From NCBI RefSeq assembly GCF_000276665.1, contig NW_004955423.1, positions 1,005,500-1,069,499 of the forward strand: a DNA stretch of 64,000 nt. The letters run 5' to 3'. The position numbers and the translations under genes are program-made. This document shows positions 1 to 10,109 of the stretch, piece by piece. This DNA comes from Chinchilla lanigera. Taxonomy: Eukaryota > Chordata > Mammalia > Rodentia > Chinchillidae. Position 1 is the stretch's first letter; each line of letters opens with the position of its first letter. The notes below the pieces were generated by a model. The model was given only the letters and a program-made list of their open reading frames with translations, did no database searches and was not told the origin of the DNA.

Positions 1-93
1 TGTAGCTCTCACACCCACAATCATTCAACTCTAATAGCCTGCCCCATGGTCGCATGAGGCTTTGGAGGGGACACACAGACATAAACCATAACA
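1..93 (+). mobile_element. Solo LTR, 3' end only (ERVL-MaLR-like family A)
   Basis: The window opens inside an LTR. The text from TGTAGCTCTCACACCCACAA through the terminal CCATAACA matches the 3' half of the LTRs at 14226, 32082 and 55243, including the shared phrase CATGAGGCTTTGGAGGGGAC. The 5' part lies outside the window. No primer-binding site or internal retroviral sequence follows, so this is probably a solo LTR. Confidence 0.75.
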
Positions 94-645
94 TGATTTT
101 AGGAGCGTTAAGTAAGGTTTAATATTCGGACCAAGGGAGGTGGTCACACACAGCCGATCATGTCTGGTGATCAAGTCACATCTGTTTTAGCTCTGATATC
201 AGAAGTGCAAGATAAATGGCCCACCACAGAAACTCAAGCTTCTGTCTAGAATTCTCTCTGCTCTGAAGCGGATCTACTGGTTGAATTATTAAGGAATATC
301 CTTAATGTTCTCTGTGTTAGTAACTGATGAGGGTACTTCTCCTGTCACATGTTAACTCTGGGAAAAGAAAAAAAAAAGCTCAGCCTTAATCCTGCCACTT
401 GTTAGTGAAGCATACTTTAACGAGTGAGATCAATTAATATGTTGGGAGATATGCAGTAAGGAATCTCTTCTCATTTACGAGGTGATGAAACAAAAATATT
501 TTCATAAGTTGCACATCTGAAAGTGTTATATCCCTATGTTTAAAGCCATGTGCCTTTTTAAATTAGCAAAGGCAAATTCAAACAGTATGCTCCTGCCTAC
601 AAGAAAGTAACTCTTAGAACCGTAATGAGAAACGCAGGATCTGTA
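94..645. other. Unassigned sequence
   Basis: I recognise no gene or repeat here. There is a short A-run near 365-377. Short open frames begin without splice signals or recognisable motifs. No internal retroviral domains link the LTR ending at 93 with the one beginning near 1501. Confidence 0.4.
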
Positions 646-999
646 AAGTAAGTCCCCGACTTGCGAACATTCAAGTAGAAAACTTTCACAGATACAGACA
701 GACCTCACATTCAGAGATGCGAATGCATCTTGGAAGTAGCTCATGTGTCTGCTGGACGTTGTCACAGTTGTGCCGTTAAGTGCTTACAGTGCAGTAGTGT
801 GCAGTAGTGCAGTGCTCAACCAGAGCCCGGGATGTCCAGAAATAAGAGGAAAAGCTGTGGTGACATGGAGATTTTTTTAAAAAACTTTTTACACTGTATA
901 TTTGTGTCAAAGGTGCGTAAGACTCATTTTGTCAGGCTTATGAGCGAATCTGACTTACAAATGTTCTACTGGGACGGAAATTGTAAGTCGAGCACTTCC
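646..999 (+). mobile_element. Tigger-like (pogo-type) DNA transposon, non-autonomous relic
   Basis: The left end AAGTCCCCGACTTGCGAAC is echoed in inverted form at the right end (TGTAAGTCGAGCACTT), as expected for terminal inverted repeats of the Tigger group. Inside, an ATG at 832 opens MSRNKRKSC, which resembles the start of a Tigger first open frame, but the frame then degrades. The element is short and cannot encode a working transposase. The subfamily is not resolved. Confidence 0.6.
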
Positions 1000-1500
1000 T
1001 ATAACCTCTTAATTTGAGCACACTCTAGCTGACATTTCCCCCAAGATGTCATTACTCCAGTGATAAGACCAGCCCTGTTTTAAGCACCTATTTCTTTTCA
1101 TTTTTGCAGTAAACAGATGGAAATGGCCCTGTGGTAAGCTCTGTCCTTTTGGCCAGGCGCCTGCTTAACTCCCTCCCTGGCATTTCCAACATACCCAGGG
1201 AGATTCATTTTCAGCATGAGTAGCCAGCCTGTCAGCATCACTTCCAAAGCATCCCAGGGGTCTGAGGAGCCAAGCAGTGCCCTGGCAGCAGAGATGGTGT
1301 GTTGCTGAGGGAGTTCCGTCTGAGGCTCTCTGGTATGGTGTTTTGTCTTCCTCAAGTCCTGTGTGTTTAGAAGTAGGGCTTTTGAAAGGCATTTTACCCA
1401 CGAGGGTTCTAACTTCATCGTGGATGAATTCATTTATGAGCTCATTCTGGTGGTGGTGATGAGAGGTAAAGGAAACAAGAAATAGAGCCTAGTTGAAGGG
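1000..1500. other. Unassigned sequence
   Basis: There are overlapping short open frames on both strands (about 1098-1459), up to 111 codons. They have no recognisable domain and no splice context, and I take them as chance frames. Confidence 0.4.
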
Positions 1501-1972
1501 ACTCTTAGTTACTTTTCTCTCATTGCTGAGACAAAATACCCAACACCCCAAATTAAAGGAGGAAAGCTTTATTTAGCTCATAGTTTGTAGAAGTTTCAGT
1601 CTAATGAACTGGCTCTAAGGCAGGGTGGCATGGCAGAGGGGCAACTGTTCTTGGCAGGAGAAGTCAGCAAAAGTAACAAGCAGCACAGTGCCCGCCTGGC
1701 AAGAGCAAGGTTGTGAGTTCGATTCCCGTCCTGGGAAAAAAACCCAAAAAATTAAAAATTAAAAAAAAAAAAAGAACAAAAGGAACAAGCTTCTTTTTCA
1801 TCTCTTATATTGTATGCAGGCTACCTGCCCTAGGGCGGGTATAGCACTCACACTCCCAATCCCAGCACTAGACTGTGAACCAATCACAAACTCTAGATTC
1901 AGCCACTTCCAAAAAGCCCACCGCCATGACCTCATGAGGCTTTGAGGGGACATCTGGAGACAAACCCTAACA
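1501..1972 (+). mobile_element. Solo LTR (ERVL-MaLR-like family A), interrupted by an ID SINE
   Basis: It starts at CTTAGTTACTTTTCTCTC and runs through the family signatures CTGAGACAAAATACCCAACA, AGTTTGTAGAAGTTTCAGT and GGCTCTAAGGCAGGGTGGC, ending at AAACCCTAACA. A truncated ID SINE sits at 1681-1777. The 3' end abuts a second, unrelated ERVL-type LTR fragment. No internal retroviral sequence is present. Confidence 0.8.
1681..1777 (+). mobile_element. ID SINE, 5'-truncated, nested in the LTR
   Basis: The sequence from CAGCACAGTGCCCGCCTGGC through TTGTGAGTTCGATTCCCG to an A-rich tail matches the ID family but lacks the usual first ~21 bases. It is flanked by near-identical 12-base direct repeats, AAAAGTAACAAG (1669-1680) and AAAAGGAACAAG (1778-1789). 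These are the target-site duplication of an L1-type insertion into the LTR. Confidence 0.85.
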
Positions 1973-2205
1973 GTGGGTTATAGGGTGTGACCTTGGGAAC
2001 TGATTTTAGTCCCTGACCCCTTCCTCCCTGTTTCCTTCCATCTCTCTCTGCTTCTGGCTGCTTTGCAGGGAGCACCTCTGCTCCGTTGCACCCTCCCACC
2101 ATGATGTTTTGCCCACAGCAATGGAACCAGCCAGCCATGCACTGAAACCTTCTCTAAATTGTTTTTCGTAGGTATTTGGTCACAGCAACAAAAAACTGAC
2201 AAGTA
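1973..2205 (+). mobile_element. ERVL-MaLR-type LTR, 3' portion (different subfamily)
   Basis: The phrases CCCCTTCCTCCCTGTTTCC, CTCTGCTTCTGGCTGC, GCAATGGAACCAGCCAGCCA, GGTATTTGGTCACAGCAAC and AACTGACAAGTACC follow the order of the 3' half of a common mammalian MaLR-like LTR. The 5' half is missing, apparently displaced by or lost at the junction with the LTR ending at 1972. Confidence 0.65.
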
Positions 2206-2792
2206 CCATTGCAGTTCCCTTATAGGCTGGGTTATGTGATCTCCTTAATGAGAAAGCCCATCAGCCCAGGAGCAACATCGCTATTTCCCCTTTATCTCCA
2301 ACATTATTCTTCCCTTGGTAAAGCTGTGGAGTGTAGTGGAAAAGAGGGATTGGAATCTAGGTCTTCTGCACAGCAGAGGACACACACACGTCACGAACAC
2401 ACACACACTCATTCAAACCAACACCGAGCTGCTGTGCCCTGGAGATGTGAAGGTGAACAGAATATGGACACTATTCCTTCTTCTTAGAATCCATTAACAG
2501 AGGCAGCAAACATGAACCCTATTGAATTAGGATTGTTTGCTTTCATAAAGTTTTACAGTTCCTGGGAGAGGAGTGCTGAGAGATGTTATTAATTCTAAGG
2601 TGTTGGGAGTATGGCTTGGAAAGGAGTGGTCAGAAAAGGTGGAAACAAATGGTAAGATGATGGGGATGCCAGGCCTGTGGATGCCAGGAATTCCAAATAG
2701 TTTGGATTCATTGGAGAGTTAGGAAATGAGGCTGCTAAAGTAGGGAAGATCCTAGAATCATGGATATCATCTAGTAAAATATAAAAGGAGAG
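2206..2792. other. Unassigned sequence
   Basis: Nothing is recognised except a short imperfect ACACAC tract near 2385-2412. Confidence 0.4.
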
Positions 2793-2904
2793 AGCCAGGA
2801 GTGGGGGTGCATACTTATAATCCCAGCACTCGGGAGGCTGAGGCAGAAGGATTGCCATGGGTTTGAGGCCAGTCTGCTGTACTACATAGTGAGACCCTGT
2901 CTCT
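2793..2904 (+). mobile_element. B1 SINE (7SL-derived)
   Basis: Read on the + strand: AGCCAGGAGTGGGGGTGCA, ATAATCCCAGCACTCGGGAG, GCTGAGGCAGAAGGATTGCC, then GTGAGACCCTGTCTC. This is the B1 order with box A and box B. The 3' tail has become a long CT/TA microsatellite. Confidence 0.9.
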
Positions 2905-2913
2905 CTCTCTCTT

Positions 2914-2971
<58 letters not shown>
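2899..2971 (+). repeat. (CT)n-(TA)n compound microsatellite
   Basis: A CT-dinucleotide tract with scattered T insertions runs to about 2950, then pure TA to about 2970. It grows directly out of the 3' end of the B1, a common origin for microsatellites. Confidence 0.95.
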
Positions 2972-3639
2972 AAATTAAGAATAAATATATATGTTTGTAT
3001 GTCTATATATATGGAGGGAGAAAGAGAGAGGGGGGGGGGAAGAAAATGAAATGCTAGGCTTCCCTACACATTAATCTCATCAAGATGCAAAATCTTAGTA
3101 GATTTAAAGCCTGTTGCTATCTCTTCCTTTCCTCTATTCTTCTATCTCCTTTTTTCCCCAACCAGGACCCTGAGGTGTTGACAGAGCTTTGTCCTGGAGA
3201 ACTAGGGGCAAAGGCTTAGGTCCTGAGCCCACATCCATGTGCGTGTGCGAGTGCACTGAGGCCACCAGGAACCCCTCCCCCACCCAGTTGTTGTCACCTT
3301 TCCTGATGTGCGATATATCCTGGTATAAACGTGGACCCCAGGGCTGAAGTGTTCCTCCTTGGCCCTCTGACTTGCAGGTAAACAGAGACTCAACCTAGTG
3401 GTCACACTCAGCTTAAGTCTTGTGTTGCATTTCAGTGAAGTGTTCTAGGAATGAGTGAATAGTGATGAATAAACATCCACAAAGCAAGGACTCCATCCCA
3501 AAGTTAAAGCTGTCTAGTTCCTAGTCTCAAGACATTTTAATTCTATGATTTTTGCCTAGTGCTTCATATTCAGGAACTATCTTTCCAGTCTCTGTATAGA
3601 TTCTTTGTGTATTCTATGTAGACAGTTATCCTTTAGAAA
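2972..3639. other. Unassigned sequence
   Basis: Contains a purine run near 3014-3048 (GGAGGGAGAAAGAGAGAG, then G9). No gene-like signal is recognised. Confidence 0.4.
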
Positions 3640-4487
3640 TAATACCAGTTTTGGAATAATAACAGCTCTAACACTGTTTATTTTGCTTATTTAATTGTAG
3701 TTACTAAAACCTGCAACAGTGGTAAACAGAAGCAGTAGTTCTTGTTTCTGATGGATTGACTGGTTTTACTAATGCATCTATTATTTCACCAATCAGAATG
3801 ATGCTTGCTGAGGTTTTGGTAGACACCCTTCATCAGGTTGAAGACATTCTCTTCCATTTTGGTTTAAACTTTTTACTCAGAGATGATTGAAAAGATGACT
3901 TTTTAAAATGATCTTTCCCTCCTCAACTAGATGCCCAAGTTATTTTTCCTTTAATCTGTGAATGTGGTGAATTGTTTTAATGCATATTCTCATGTTAAAG
4001 TGGCTCTTTTCTTAGAGTAAACCTAATTTGAGTGCAGTGAATTTTTAGACATTCTTGGATTTGGTTTGTCAATATTTTATTTAGGATTTTTATATATCCA
4101 CCTGTGAGATTAGACTATTCTTTTCCTTTCTTTCACTGACTTTGTTAGCTTTTGGTACCATAGTAATAATGTCTTGTTTTTCAAGTCTTTGGAAGAGTTT
4201 ATACAATTTTCAAATAACAAATTACTCCAACACTTGATAGAACTTGCTACATAGTAAAATATGTTCTTCATGGGAAGTTATTGAGCTAATTGCATTTTTT
4301 AATGGTTATAGGACTAGTTTGCTTTTCTTTCTTCTTAAAGTTTGTCTTAGTGTTGTTTTGCTATGAATTTGTTCATTTTTCCTAAGCTTTCAAATTTATT
4401 GACAAAATATTCCTAGCACATTCATTCATTCATTCATTCATAAATTTAAGGGGCTTAAATCTGCTTCATTTAATTTAAGGGCCTTAA

Positions 4488-4528
4488 ATGGGCAAGTGCT
4501 ATCTCACTGAGCTATATCTCTAGCCCTA
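4488..4528 (-). mobile_element. ID SINE fragment, reversed
   Basis: GGCAAGTGCTATCTCACTGA followed by GCTATATCTCTAGCCCT is the reverse complement of the first ~40 bases of an ID element. The body and tail are missing. It lies within the reversed L1. Confidence 0.65.
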
Positions 4529-4730
4529 ACGTTCCCTTATTGCACACCTTTGTCTGTGATTTTGCCCCTTTTTCATTTCCATAGTGTTTTGGGCTATCAC
4601 CTCCTGCACCCCTGCAGATTGTTTTGTATTTAATTCCTACTCAATCTTTACTCTATTTTCTTTGTTTATTCTGTTGTCTCAAACTAAACTCAATAAATTT
4701 TCATTTATTCTTTCCTAAAATAAAGCATTT

Positions 4731-4862
4731 AGCCAGATGTGGTGGCGCAGACCTGTAGTCCTCGCTCTTGAGAGGCTGAGGCAGAAGGATCACCATGAAT
4801 TCAAGACTACCCTGGACTACGAGACCCTGTCTCAAAAAACAAAACAAAACAAAAAAATTAAA
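4731..4862 (+). mobile_element. B1 SINE inserted in L1
   Basis: AGCCAGATGTGGTGGCGCAG, GAGAGGCTGAGGCAGAAGG and GAGACCCTGTCTC, then a (CAAAA)n tail. Flanks share AGCATTT (end of 4724-4730 and at about 4867-4873), consistent with a target duplication. The internal ~29-base duplication of younger B1s is absent here. Confidence 0.9.
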
Positions 4863-5183
4863 ACCGAGCATTTAAGGCTATATATTTCTTTCAAAATACC
4901 ACTTTAACTGGGTCCTGCTTGTACCACATTCTGCATTCTGAAAATCTGTTTTATAATTGTGAGTTTTACCTAGTTTCAGTGATTGTGTTTAGTAATATAT
5001 TTGGGTTTATACCTGCTTCTTATTCTATAATTCTATATTATTTGTGCATATTTTAGAAATCTATGGGTTTTTAATTACTGCCTTATTTTGACTTACGTTT
5101 TTTAAAAATGCTGTCCTGTTCAGTTAGTGGTTACTTTCAAAATACCTTTATATTACCTTGTAAGACACAAAATAAACAATCCC

Positions 5184-5560
5184 TGTATTAGTCAGCTTTC
5201 CATTTTTGTGACAAAACACCTGAGGAAAACAACTTCAAAGGAGGAGAGATTTCGTCTGGCTTGGGGTTTGAGCCCATGGTCGCTTGGCTGTGTTGTTCCT
5301 GGGCCCATGGGGGAAATGACGCATGTAATGCAGATGGGGGAGAGATTGAGCTGCTTCCTCCAGCTCGGCCCGACTTCCTACCTACTACTTCCCGATAACG
5401 GCATCAGAGCATGAGTCCATTGATGGAGAACCCACTTCTGAGATGAGAGCCCCCATGGTCCGATCAGTTCGAAAAAACCCTTGGTCTGAACATGACCACC
5501 TTGGGGACCACGCCTTCAACACATGAGCCTTTCAGGGATTTGCAGACCTGAGCCATAGCA
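5184..5560 (+). mobile_element. Solo LTR (ERVL-MaLR-like, related family B)
   Basis: Begins TGTATTAGTCAGCTTTCC and ends GAGCCATAGCA, i.e. TG...CA. The flanking pentamers are ATCCC (5179-5183) and ATACC (5561-5565), a 5-bp target duplication with one mismatch, as expected for ERVL/MaLR integration. Internal GAGCCCATGGTCGCTTGGCT differs from family A, so this is a sister subfamily. Confidence 0.75.
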
Positions 5561-6657
5561 ATACCTTGCTTTATTCTGGGCAATAGGAGAGCCTTGGAAC
5601 ACTTAACTCTAGACACCTTCCTCTTTTTATTCCGTTGTTGCCGCATATTTTAGTTTGTTTTCTAATAAAATTTTTAATTGTGTTAAAATACACATGGATA
5701 AAAGCTATGTCATGTTATATATAGCATTTAACCATTTTTAGCTGAATACTAAATTTATTTTTAACTGACACATTAAAAGCTCAGGAATTATATGTTACAT
5801 TAATAGGATAACATGTTGCTTTGCTACATGTACTTGTGTGATGTCTAAATTGGTACATGTAACTATGTCCTCATTTATTATTTCTGCATGGTGAAACATT
5901 CGGAATCTTTTCTGGTAGCATTTTGAAGCATACAGTACTAATTGTTACGTGTAATCACGTTCTGTACAGTAGCCACACAGCAGAACCTCTGGCTCCTATT
6001 TAATCGGAACAATTACTGAAGATTAAGCTGCCCGCACCCCTCCCTCCACCCTGCCCTCCAGCCTCTTGTGGGCACCACTCTACTCTCAACTTCTATGAGA
6101 TCAGCATTTTTAGATTACACATAGGGGTGAGCTCCTACAGTAAGCGTCTTTCTGTGCCTGGCTTATTTCCTCTTAGCCATTTTTACATACACAGCTCAGG
6201 AGTGTTAGTAAGTCCATCGATATTGCTATGCAGCACTTCTCTAGAGCTCTTTTTGTTTTACAAAACTGATACTCTGTACCTTTAAGCAACTCTTCATTCT
6301 TCCCTCCACCCAGCGGGGCAGTAACACCATTCTACTCCCTGTCTCTATTGACTGAACTACTCTAGGTATCTCGTGTAAGTGGAATCATACACTATGCGCC
6401 CTCTTTTGACTGGCTGGTTTCACTTAATGTAATGTCTTTAAGGTTAAGCCATGCTGTAGCATGTCAGAATTTTCTTCCCTTTGAAGACTAAATAATATTC
6501 CATCAAATGTCTATACTACATTTTGATGACCCATCCATCCATTGATGGATATTTGGGTTGTACTCCCCCATCCTCCTCCTCCTCTTCCTCCTCTCTTTCT
6601 TCCCCTTTTTCCCTCTCCCCCTCACTTTCCATATCCCCAGCATTGTATTTTACTCTG

Positions 6658-6768
6658 TTTCTTTTTGAGACAGGGTCTCTAACTTGCCTGAGCTGACTTC
6701 AAACTTGTGATCCTCCTCCTTTAGCCTCCTGAGTGCTGAGAGTACAGGCATGCACTGCCATGACTAGC
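6658..6768 (-). mobile_element. B1 SINE, reversed
   Basis: TTTTTGAGACAGGGTCTCTA, AACTTGTGATCCTCCTCC, GCCTCCTGAGTGCTGAGAG and TACAGGCATGCACTGCCATG are the reverse complement of B1. It is inserted in the reversed L1. Confidence 0.85.
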
Positions 6769-6805
6769 ACAAATATCTGAGACCAGTAATGGAATTACAG
6801 AATTC

Positions 6806-6894
6806 ATGTGGGGTTTTCCCTTTTGTTTGGATACAGGGTCTCACTATGGTTGCTTAGTTAGCTGGGGCTCTAGGTGTGTACCACCACACCTGGC
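6806..6894 (-). mobile_element. Degenerate B1-like SINE with internal deletion, reversed
   Basis: ATACAGGGTCTCACTATGGT then AGCTGGGGCTCTAGGTGTGT and ACCACCACACCTGGC give both ends of a reversed B1, but the middle section is missing. Confidence 0.6.
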
Positions 6895-7242
6895 ATATTC
6901 CTGGCTTTTAGGAACTCCTATACGGCTTTTCGTAGCCACTTCACCATTTTATATTCTCACCACCCATGCACAGGGTGCTCCAGGTGTTCTGCATCTTCAC
7001 CAACTTTTCTTATTCGTGTTCTGATTTGATAGTAGCCATTCTAATGGGTATGAAGAGGTAGTTCGTCTTTTTTTTTTTTAACTCTGCAAATGAGATGTGC
7101 ATCTTGCTTTATATCATAAGAGCTAGTTTGGAGTTACCTACTTGTTTGCCAGGTTTTTTGTTTGGTTGGTTTGTTGGTTTTGTCCATTATTCACTGTATT
7201 TTAGGCTTTTTTTTCTGCCATCCTTTCCCTTCTTCCTTTTTC

Positions 7243-7369
7243 TTTTTTTTTTTCTCTTTTTGAGACAGGGTCTTATTATGTAGTTCAGGCATTCTTGAAA
7301 TTGCAATAATCCTCCTGCCTCAGCCTCCTGAGTATTGAGATTACAGGTGTGCACCACCACGCTCGGCTC
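7243..7369 (-). mobile_element. B1 SINE, reversed
   Basis: A T-rich tail (7243-7260), then TTTTTGAGACAGGGTCTTAT, CCTCCTGCCTCAGCCTCCTG and TTACAGGTGTGCACCACCAC: reversed B1. It lacks the internal ~29-base duplication. Confidence 0.9.
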
Positions 7370-7422
7370 TTTCCCTTTTTCCTGAAGATACTGTTTTTGT
7401 TTGTCTAAAATGTCTTTGTGTC

Positions 7423-7545
7423 TGGGGCTGAGGTTATAGCTCAGAGGCACAAGCACCTGCCTGGTAAGTGTAAGGTCCTAAGTTCAATTCCCAGTACCAA
7501 AATAAATAAATAAATAACTAATACATAAATAAATAAATAAAATAG
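7423..7545 (+). mobile_element. ID SINE with AATA-repeat tail
   Basis: TGGGGCTGAGGTTATAGCTC, GCACCTGCCTGGTAAGTGTA and AAGTTCAATTCCCAGTACC give the tRNA-like head with box A and box B. The tail is (AATA)n. It diverges more from the local young ID form (no GTCGTGAG), suggesting an older insertion. Confidence 0.85.
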
Positions 7546-7555
7546 TCTTCGCACA

Positions 7556-8060
7556 CTTGATAGTTTTGCTGGGCACAAAATCTCGAGCATTTCACTTTTC
7601 CTGTTTGGCTGATGAAAATCTATTGGTCTAATTATCATCATTCAGAAGGCAATGTTTCTTTGCTATTTGGCAAGATCTCTGAGTCTTTGGTGATCTGTAG
7701 TTTCATTACAGTGTGTCTAGGTGGGGATTTATTTTTTGTTTATTCTGTTTTGTGATTCAGGGGGAAGCCTGAATCCAAGGATTGGTATCTTTCATTAATT
7801 TTGAAGATTCCCCATCATTTTCCTTTGACTGTTGTTTTTTCCTCTTTCTCTCAATTGTCCCCATCTAGTACTCTGGTGAGATGTACTTACATCTTACCTT
7901 CAGTACCACTTTCATATTTCCCACTGCCTTTTTACTTTGTGCTATAGTCTGTGTAATTTCTTTATCTTTTTGTTTTAATTCATAGAAATTTTCTGTGATT
8001 GTGTCTAATCTGCTATTTAATCTAGCCATTGAGTCTTAATTTTTTATTTTTAAAAATTAT
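7556..8060 (-). mobile_element. L1M relic, reversed
   Basis: AGTTTTGCTGGGCACAAAAT, TTCATTACAGTGTGTCTAGG and TGGGGATTTATTTTTTGTTT follow the antisense order of an old L1 3' segment. Heavy decay; no frame. Confidence 0.6.
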
Positions 8061-8130
8061 TAAATGTTATTTTTGTATCTACCTGTGTATTCTTAGATCA
8101 CTTTTGAATTCGTCTTTTTAAAAGTTGCTT

Positions 8131-8271
8131 TGTCTCTGGGAGGCTGAGAGAGAGATTTGCAGCCTGGGCAACTTAGTGACTTAGCACTCAAAATAAAAAA
8201 TTTAAAAAGAGGGGGCTAGGGTTGGTTTTCAGTGCAAAGGCCCTGGGTTCAGTCCTCAGTACCAAAAAAAG
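8131..8271 (+). mobile_element. B1-dID composite SINE, 5'-truncated
   Basis: A B1 fragment (CTCTGGGAGGCTGAGAG ... CTGGGCAACTTAGTGACTTA) is followed after an A-rich spacer by an ID-like half (GAGGGGGCTAGGGTTG, GCAAAGGCCCTGGGTTCAGT, CCTCAGTACCAAA). The same order recurs at 17449, 34829, 35115, 55067, 55909, 57949 and 59626. Confidence 0.75.
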
Positions 8272-8424
8272 AACTATATCATACACTGTTATTCTTATAC
8301 CTGGTATTCCAATATTTAAGTCTTTGGGGCATCTCAGTCTATTGTTATTTCTCCTGACTTTTTCTCACTGGGGCTTGTTTCCCAGTTTATGTGGTTATTT
8401 CTGAGAGGAAGTTTATACTTAAAT

Positions 8425-8499
8425 TTATAGATTGAGAAAATTGAGAAAATTTTCCTCCAGAAAATTGAGAAAATTGGGAAAATTTTCCTCCAGAAAGGG
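8425..8499 (+). repeat. Two-copy tandem duplication of a ~33-base A-rich unit
   Basis: The unit ATTGAGAAAATT ... TTTTCCTCCAGAA occurs twice, the second with GAGAAAATTGGGAAAATT. Each copy contains a shorter GAGAAAATT doublet. It looks like replication slippage. Confidence 0.8.
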
Positions 8500-9139
8500 T
8501 TGACCTTGACCCTTTGCTCATGGGCACCACCAACACACATCCCTTTATTTCTCAGTTTGGGATTTCTCTGTCAAAACAGATAATGGTGATTTGAATCCCA
8601 GTCAACACGAAGCTGACCTGTGGTGACAAGTTAGTAGGTGAGACTATTACTACTGCCATTATTTTTTTCCACCAGCATTTGTGGTGGAAATAGGCGTGTT
8701 TGGTTTGGTTTCCGGCACATCCTATCTCCTTCGCGGTGAGATGGCCTTGTTCTGAGGTTCAGGCTCATGCAGAGCAGGTGAGCTGCCCCTTAGATGGGTC
8801 CTTCCCACTTCCCTCCTGCCTTTCTTGTTGTTGATGTTTTGTGCTCTTCAGTTGCTTTTGAATTCTGTATCTATTTTGTAGATTATGTGTATTTCTTGAG
8901 AATTTCCATTTCTTGTAACTTGATGTAATTGAAAAACGTATTGCAGTAAGGCACGTTATCATGAATCCACCTCAAAATACGCTCCCTTGCTTCACGTATA
9001 CTTAATCCTTTGTCCTTGCCACTTTCTGAAACTGTTCTGGAAGTCCTCTTTCATGAGTGTCTTTAATAGCAGCCCGCACCACTCTGTCATCTCCTCACCC
9101 TGTGCTTCTGGTAGTTGCTTGCCTGTTATTTCACCTGAT
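8500..9139. other. Unassigned sequence
   Basis: No recognised element. Short open frames lack splice signals or domain features. Confidence 0.4.
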
Positions 9140-9511
9140 GTTTTACTGGGCGACTGCTACACACCAAGTGCCAAGGTGAATAAAGCAGACAAAATCCCAC
9201 CCTTGGAGGGCTGTGTTCCAATCGAGGCCCTGAGCAAATAACATCGAATATATCAGATATGTGGAAAACAAAAAAGCCAGAGAAGGGGACAGGAGACAGT
9301 GGTGGTGTTAACTTCGTGAGGGTGTAAGGAAGGCTTCTAAAGAGATATGGAATAGAGACCTGAATCCCATGAGGGAGTGGGCCTGCGAGTGTCTAAGGGA
9401 AGGGTATTCCGGGCACATGAGCAGGCAGCGCCCAGGCGCATCGGTAGGGGCAGGTTTGGCCTGTTGGAGCAATGGAGAGAGGAGTGTTCATGGCTGAGAG
9501 GAGACAATAAG
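9140..9511 (-). mobile_element. L2 LINE 3' region, reversed (part 1)
   Basis: Antisense L2 landmarks: GGCGACTGCTACACACCAAG, GTGAATAAAGCAGACAAAAT, CCCACCCTTGGAGGGCTG, then GGGCACATGAGCAGGCAGCG and GGCCTGTTGGAGCAATGGAG. The match stops where an LTR-like element begins and resumes near 10110. Confidence 0.7.
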
Positions 9512-9905
9512 TATATTAATTTTCTTTTGCTGAGTCACGGAAACTTGGTGACCTCATTTATTATTTCCCAGTTTCTGTAGGCTGAAAATCTGGTGGAGCT
9601 CAGCTGGGGTCCGGGTCAAGGTGTGACACTCCGGGTGTCAGCCAGCCGCCTTCTCATCTGAGGCTCTGCAGAATAATACACGTCCAGATTTATTCAGGTT
9701 GTTGCCTGAGTTCAGTTCCTTTCGGTCAGAACTGACGTCCATTTCTGGCTGTTGGCCCGTGTCAGCTTCTCCCTCCTAGAGCCCATTTGTAGTTCTGTGC
9801 CATAGGCCCTGTCATAACAGCAGGGTCCCTCACCTTGACTGTCCCTCCTATTTCAATTCAAGGCCATCAGGGTAACCATGGTAATACCATGTGAACTAAC
9901 TCGGG
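9512..9905 (+). mobile_element. MLT-like LTR or related ancient element, inserted in L2
   Basis: ATTAATTTTCTTTTGCTGAG, TCATTTATTATTTCCCAGTT and TCTGTAGGCTGAAAATCTGG resemble the start of an old MaLR-type LTR, followed by the typical middle section (CAGCCGCCTTCTCATCTGAG, CTCTGCAGAATA). L2-like sequence lies on both sides. Boundaries are approximate. Confidence 0.5.
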
Positions 9906-9919
9906 ACATTAATTCTGTT

Positions 9920-9990
9920 TTACTCTTATGGAGGCAAGATGTCGCTATGTTGCCCAGGCTAGCCTCCGTTACCACTGTGCCTGGCAGGAC
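9920..9990 (-). mobile_element. Degenerate B1-like fragment, reversed
   Basis: GGAGGCAAGATGTCGCTATG, TTGCCCAGGCTAGCCTCCG and TACCACTGTGCCTGGCAGG retain both ends of a reversed B1 with the centre deleted. Confidence 0.55.
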
Positions 9991-10109
9991 CTTCGTTCCA
10001 ACTGCAAAATCCCTTCACAGCAGTACCTACATTAGTGTTTGAGTAGCCAGGGAGAAGGATCCTGGGAGCTGTTTCTTGAATCGTGCTACCTCCTTGAGGG
10101 TGGAAACCT

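Larger units (their letters stand above)
3640..5110 (-). mobile_element. L1 LINE relic, ORF2 region, reversed
   Basis: Read on + the text is the reverse complement of an old L1 ORF2. Landmarks are GGTAGACACCCTTCATCAGG, TTGGTTTGTCAATATTTTAT, TTAGCTTTTGGTACCATAGT and GTCTTTGGAAGAGTTTATAC, in the usual antisense L1 order. Continuation after 4866 (TATATTTCTTTCAAAATACC) matches the next ORF2 segment. It is interrupted by an ID fragment (4488) and a B1 (4731), and has a CATT microsatellite at about 4419-4442. It is full of stops and indels, so it is dead. Confidence 0.75.
5660..7060 (-). mobile_element. L1M-type LINE 3' region, reversed, interrupted by SINEs
   Basis: Antisense L1 3'-end phrases occur in order: GTAAGTGGAATCATACACTA, GGCTGGTTTCACTTAATGTA, TGCTGTAGCATGTCAGAATT, CCATCCATTGATGGATATTT, then after the SINEs CTTCACCAACTTTTCTTATT and AGTAGCCATTCTAATGGGTA. 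B1-type insertions lie at 6658 and 6806. No coding capacity remains. Confidence 0.75.

Noticed and set aside
832..1017. 61-codon frame starting MSRNKRKSC
   Set aside because: It is a remnant of the Tigger first open frame inside a non-autonomous element; the frame decays after about ten codons.
1..1972. Two same-orientation LTRs as the ends of one provirus
   Set aside because: The sequence between them has no primer-binding site, polypurine tract or retroviral domain, and contains a Tigger element and unplaced DNA. They are better read as separate solo LTRs.
4419..4442. Short direct repeats as a CRISPR-like array
   Set aside because: It is a CATT microsatellite in a mammalian genome; there are no spacers.
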